Position numbers and translations under genes: made by a program. From Nematostella vectensis (Eukaryota; Cnidaria; Anthozoa; Actiniaria; Edwardsiidae): a stretch of 64,000 bases of DNA. The DNA lies in contig NC_064046.1 of the NCBI RefSeq assembly GCF_932526225.1, positions 620,001 to 684,000 of the forward strand. Reading direction: 5' to 3'. Shown here in pieces: positions 62,601 through 64,000 of the stretch. Below the pieces are notes generated by a model, which searched no databases, was not told the origin of the DNA, and worked only from the letters and a program-made list of their open reading frames with translations. Position 1 is the stretch's first letter; the number at the start of each line of letters is the position of its first letter.

Positions 62601-63449
62601 AATCCAGTCGCTATTTGGTTATCCTAGCAGCTATAGGGACGATCTGTAAGGGATCCAGTCGCCATTTGGTTATCCTAGCAGCTATAGGGACGATCTGTTA
62701 GGGATCCAGTCGCCATTTGGTTATCCTAGCAGCTATAGGGACGATCTGTAAGAAATCCAGTCGCCATTTGGTTATCCTAGCAGCTATAGGGACAGTGAGG
62801 GACGAAAATAAATAAATAAAAATTAGCCCTTTCTGACAGGGAAACTTTTTGGCTGATTTGTACGCGCTAAATAACTTGCTTCAATTGTTGTAATTTTGGC
62901 GCTTAAAGCTGCAGAAGCGCACTCGAGTTTGTCACCCAAAAGTCGACTATTACATTTGTAAAGCTGTTTTTTTAATTGTTTTAATTCAATTTTATATTCT
63001 TTTGCGTTAATGATGGAAAAAAAGGCGAGCATGACGTGGTTCCACTGTGAGATGGTTATTGAGTGACTAAAATCGTTGCGTGACTCGTGAATCTACTTTT
63101 TTTAGTCGACGGCAACTACTCGCAGTGGAGTGAATGGACGTCGTGTACCGTGACGTGTGGGGGCGGGGAACAGATGCGATCCCGGACATGTACCAACCCC
63201 ACTCCTCACTTTGGGGGCAAGGATTGCTCAGCTATCGGCGCGTCAACTGAAACCGGGTCCTGCCAAACACAGGAGTGTCCAGGTAAGGCGATGGCCGAGG
63301 TGGTGATGGTGATGATGATAATGATGATGATGATGATGATGACTACGATGATGATGATGATGATGATGGTGATGGTGATGGTGATGTTGGTGATGATGAT
63401 GATGGTGATGATGATGATGATGGTGATGGTGATGGTGATGGCGATGATG

Positions 63450-63481
<32 letters not shown>

Positions 63482-64000
63482 GGTGATGGTGATGGTGATG
63501 GTGATTGTGATGATGATGTTGGTGATGATGATGATGGTGATGATGATGATGATGGGGATGGTGATGGTGATGGTGATGGTGAAGATGATGGTGATGATGA
63601 TGATGATGATGGTGATGATGGTGATGGTGATGTTGGTGATAATAATGATGATAATGTTGATGGTGATGGTGATGGTGATGGTGATGGTGATGGTGATGGT
63701 GATGATGATGACGGTGATGGTGATGGTGATGATGTTGATAGTGATGTTAGTGGTGATGGTGCTGGTGATGGTGGTGATGATGATGATGTTGGTGATAATG
63801 ATGATAATGTTGATGGTGATGATGATGGTGATGTTGATGATGATAATGTGATGTTGATGGTGACTGTGATGGTGGTGGTGGTAGCTATCATGATGGTTGG
63901 TGGTGATATTGTGATAATGACAACTAGGTCCAAAACTAGTGTTTTCGCCAACTAATCATGTCCCGAATATTTTTCCCAGTAAATGGAGGTTACTCTGCCT
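47615..64000 (+). CDS. Secreted/surface mosaic: WSC, thyroglobulin-1, SEA-like, LamG, mucin stalk, TSP1 repeats (3' incomplete)
   Basis: Exons: 47615-47711, 48028-48300, 48580-48654, 49078-50163, 50516-50764, 51340-51564, 51853-52212, 52550-52741, 53186-53351, 54122-54291, 54703-55320, 55485-55703, 56562-56984, 57304-57495, 57904-58080, 58540-58716, 59085-59261, 59492-59662, 60242-60412, 61469-61645, 62300-62476, 63106-63282 and 63980 onward. All junctions but one are phase 1, so modules are exchangeable; about 1,916 residues are visible. It begins with a signal peptide ([17 protein letters not shown]) and continues past the window. The domain mix suggests an extracellular-matrix or cell-surface adhesion protein of the mucin/coadhesin kind known from cnidarian matrices. 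Whether it ends with a TM helix is unknown. I do not recognise an exact orthologue. Confidence 0.88.
48028..48300 (+). CDS. Mosaic protein: WSC domain exon
   Basis: One exon encodes a WSC domain of about 90 residues: [16 protein letters not shown], then [30 protein letters not shown] and [13 protein letters not shown]. It has the eight cysteines and the YxGC/CxCG landmarks of this putative carbohydrate-binding domain. The final glycine codon is completed in the next, short exon (48580-48654). Confidence 0.9.
48600..48800 (+). repeat. Diverged duplications of an exon end with its donor
   Basis: The exon ending at 48654 (CGAAACGACAAAGTACCATG...GTCCCAG|GTAAGG) is followed by a second copy with a matching donor at 48748 (CTAAACGACAAAGTACC...GTCCCAG|GTAAGG), a partial copy near 48,680 and another near 48,785. 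An in-frame TAG in the second copy would prevent normal coding use. Confidence 0.8.
49078..50163 (+). CDS. Mosaic protein: Ser/Tyr/Asn/Gln-rich low-complexity exon
   Basis: A 362-codon exon with almost no Cys or hydrophobic clusters. It has YGSNTG-type repeats first, then NQYG/SS, and ends with about six copies of the pentapeptide-like SYPASSPA. A dibasic RARRSAED lies near its start. Probably a disordered, heavily O-glycosylated or cross-linkable (Tyr-rich) spacer. Confidence 0.9.
50338..50405 (+). repeat. Three copies of a 22-bp unit
   Basis: CCCCGCAAGATCATCACGTG three times in tandem, in the intron before the first thyroglobulin-1 exon. Confidence 0.9.
50516..52741 (+). CDS. Mosaic protein: three thyroglobulin-1 modules and two CCPD motifs
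   Basis: Exons 50516-50764, 51340-51564 and 51853-52212 each hold one thyroglobulin type-1 module with the CWCV core ([49 protein letters not shown]), a module known in some proteins to inhibit or bind proteases. The third exon, and exon 52550-52741, also carry [19 protein letters not shown] and [19 protein letters not shown], a short papilin-like motif. Pro/Thr linkers separate them. Confidence 0.9.
53186..54291 (+). CDS. Mosaic protein: SEA-like module (two exons)
   Basis: Exons 53186-53351 and 54122-54291 joined in phase 2. They begin [20 protein letters not shown] and end [20 protein letters not shown], with an alternation of strands and helices and a final VSVF strand like SEA domains, which occur in mucin-like surface proteins. 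The assignment is tentative, as the autoproteolysis GS[VI]VV is missing. Confidence 0.6.
53366..54045. repeat. 38-bp minisatellite, C-rich on plus strand
   Basis: About 18 copies of CTGGCCCCTCCAACTAGGTC... starting about 15 bp after a splice donor (53352), but the unit does not include the donor. The minus strand has closely spaced GGGG and GGG runs, able in principle to form G-quadruplexes. Fills most of the intron between the SEA-like exons. Confidence 0.93.
54225..54470 (+). repeat. About 80-bp unit of exon end plus donor, three copies
   Basis: The last 63 or so coding bases of the exon ending at 54291 (TATTGACGAGACCGGTACTT...), its donor GGTAAGATTG and a few intron bases are repeated twice more, with donors at 54371 and 54452. 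Copies differ by a few bases, indicating some age. Confidence 0.9.
54703..55703 (+). CDS. Mosaic protein: Thr/Pro linker and LamG-like domain
   Basis: Exons 54703-55320 and 55485-55703. After a Thr/Pro linker ([20 protein letters not shown]) comes a concanavalin/LamG-3-like fold: [58 protein letters not shown] and, in the second exon, [31 protein letters not shown] and [13 protein letters not shown]. This is the pattern of LamGL/pentraxin-like modules (D-x-SG-x-GN and V-DG-V-DE-x-x-I-Y). Confidence 0.87.
56562..56984 (+). CDS. Mosaic protein: Thr/Pro mucin-like stalk exon
   Basis: A 141-codon exon dominated by [12 protein letters not shown] repeats with a short Cys-containing interruption ([14 protein letters not shown]). 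A rigid, probably O-glycosylated stalk before the TSP1 array. Confidence 0.9.
57110..57250 (+). repeat. Dispersed repeat shared with introns of the polycystin gene
   Basis: Shares AAAAGGGCTTATTTTCATTGAAATAT and following TGTGTTTATTTTGGTTT with 4110-4330, and partly with 5930-6150. A related minus-strand piece lies near 62,820-62,860. A family of interspersed elements with unclear ends. Confidence 0.6.
57304..64000 (+). CDS. Mosaic protein: nine TSP1 repeats, one per exon, plus start of a tenth
   Basis: Exons starting at 57304, 57904, 58540, 59085, 59492, 60242, 61469, 62300 and 63106, most 177 bp, all phase 1 at both ends. Each encodes VDGGYS-x-W-x-C-S-x-TCGGG-x-Q-x-RTR-x-CTNP, then GG-x-x-C and C-x-x-x-PCP: six cysteines, the Trp of WSxWS and the CSxTCGGG motif of thrombospondin type 1 repeats. 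Uniform borders mean growth by whole-exon duplication. The tenth begins at 63980 (VNGGYSA). TSP1 arrays bind glycosaminoglycans and matrix partners and are often C-mannosylated on the Trp. Confidence 0.95.
58918..59050 (-). repeat. Dispersed repeat, copy 2 (inverse of 29,509-29,665)
   Basis: Ends at AGGTGCCATGGTACGAATAC, just upstream of a TSP1 exon's acceptor (59084). See copy 1 for shared motifs. Confidence 0.75.
59675..59823. mobile_element. 149-bp MITE with CAG-x-GG-x-GTAGCC ends
   Basis: Starts CAGGGGTGTAGCCAGGG and ends GTCCTGGCTACGCCACTG, an inverted pair. Flanked by a perfect 6-bp direct repeat TTAGGA (59669-59674, 59824-59829). A truncated relative lies at 38340-38405. The ends resemble a widespread group of animal MITEs. 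Confidence 0.85.
60401..60950 (+). repeat. 25-bp minisatellite made from exon end plus splice donor (22 units)
   Basis: Begins at the end of the sixth TSP1 exon (CCATGCCCAG|GTCTGT, donor 60413). Each unit repeats TATGTCCAG|GTCTGTATA at exactly 25 bp, so donor-like sites occur from 60413 to 60938. No stop appears in any of the three forward frames across the array. The following exon is far downstream (61469). Confidence 0.95.
61194..61414. mobile_element. 221-bp foldback MITE
   Basis: Inverted arms of about 75 bp start GGATGATTTAGATCCATGAC and end with the complement of GGGTGATTTAGATCCA. Flanked by TATTA on both sides (61189-61193, 61415-61419). Rich in GCGCACG-type motifs. No coding capacity. 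Confidence 0.85.
61680..62152. repeat. 35-bp minisatellite
   Basis: About 13 copies of GGAGTCCATTGGGTCTCACA..., with some shorter units, starting 35 bp after the donor at 61646. Open in several frames on both strands because the unit lacks stops; not a gene. Confidence 0.93.
62487..62795 (+). repeat. 51-bp minisatellite, six copies
   Basis: Unit ACGATCTGTAAGGGATCCAG..., starting about 10 bp after the donor at 62477 (CCGA|GTAAGTGG). Each unit contains CTGTAAGG, donor-like but not an obvious copy of the real one. The unit length is a multiple of three. Confidence 0.92.
63290..63870. repeat. (GATGAT/GGTGAT)n microsatellite
   Basis: Nearly 600 bp of GATGAT/GATGGT trinucleotide and hexanucleotide variants, starting about 10-15 bp after the donor at 63283 of the ninth TSP1 exon. 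Confidence 0.96.

Noticed and set aside
63087-63951. Met-rich or Ser-rich long frames
   Set aside because: GATGGT microsatellite after the ninth TSP1 exon.

Overview
The window is animal nuclear DNA. It has multi-exon genes with GT-AG introns, many tandem arrays, foldback transposons, a Penelope-like retroelement fragment, and domain mixes (PKD1-type polycystin; WSC/thyroglobulin-1/LamG/TSP1 mosaic) typical of early-branching animals. Gene structure and repeat style suggest an anthozoan cnidarian, most likely a sea anemone such as Nematostella; this is inference, not proof.

Layout. (1) 1-25,520, plus strand: 3' part of a PKD1-family polycystin gene. I traced 20 exons whose phases all join, giving 2,318 residues: REJ region, GAIN/GPS, membrane helix, PLAT, further helices, extracellular TOP-like domain and cation-channel domain. 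Its introns hold a Penelope-like fragment with a well-formed hammerhead ribozyme, several MITEs, a 1.33-kb long-inverted-repeat DNA transposon, a tRNA-like sequence and large tandem arrays. (2) 27,914-28,927, minus: a compact three-exon gene for a 119-residue secreted protein with ten cysteines in a prokineticin/colipase/Dickkopf-like spacing, with a TATA box. (3) 31.3-32.3 kb: intergenic DNA with two copies of a 20-bp TATA-containing element facing each other and a 5S-rRNA-like sequence. (4) 33,128-39,995, minus: a complete six-exon SLC46-like (proton-coupled folate transporter family) gene, 477 residues. (5) 41,235-43,665, minus: a complete two-exon pyruvate dehydrogenase phosphatase (PP2C family), 537 residues. 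(6) 47,615 to the window end, plus: a secreted or cell-surface mosaic protein (signal peptide, WSC, low-complexity Ser/Tyr/Asn/Gln region, three thyroglobulin-1 modules, two papilin-like CCPD motifs, SEA-like module, LamG, Thr/Pro mucin stalk, nine full TSP1 repeats and the start of a tenth).

The most striking pattern is that tandem arrays repeatedly begin exactly at the 3' end of a coding exon, and their unit contains the last exon bases plus the GT splice donor. I see this in seven introns of three unrelated genes on both strands: 24 x 44 bp, 10 x 42 bp, about 9 x 32 bp, 47 x 33 bp, 22 x 25 bp, 3 x 80 bp, and 2-3 diverged copies. Several are in perfect register. A mirror case duplicates a 3' splice acceptor. 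In the SLC46-like gene the unit is 33 bp and open in the coding frame, so use of later donors would add 11 residues per unit. This looks like a local mode of genome change in which splice-donor sequence is amplified into minisatellites.
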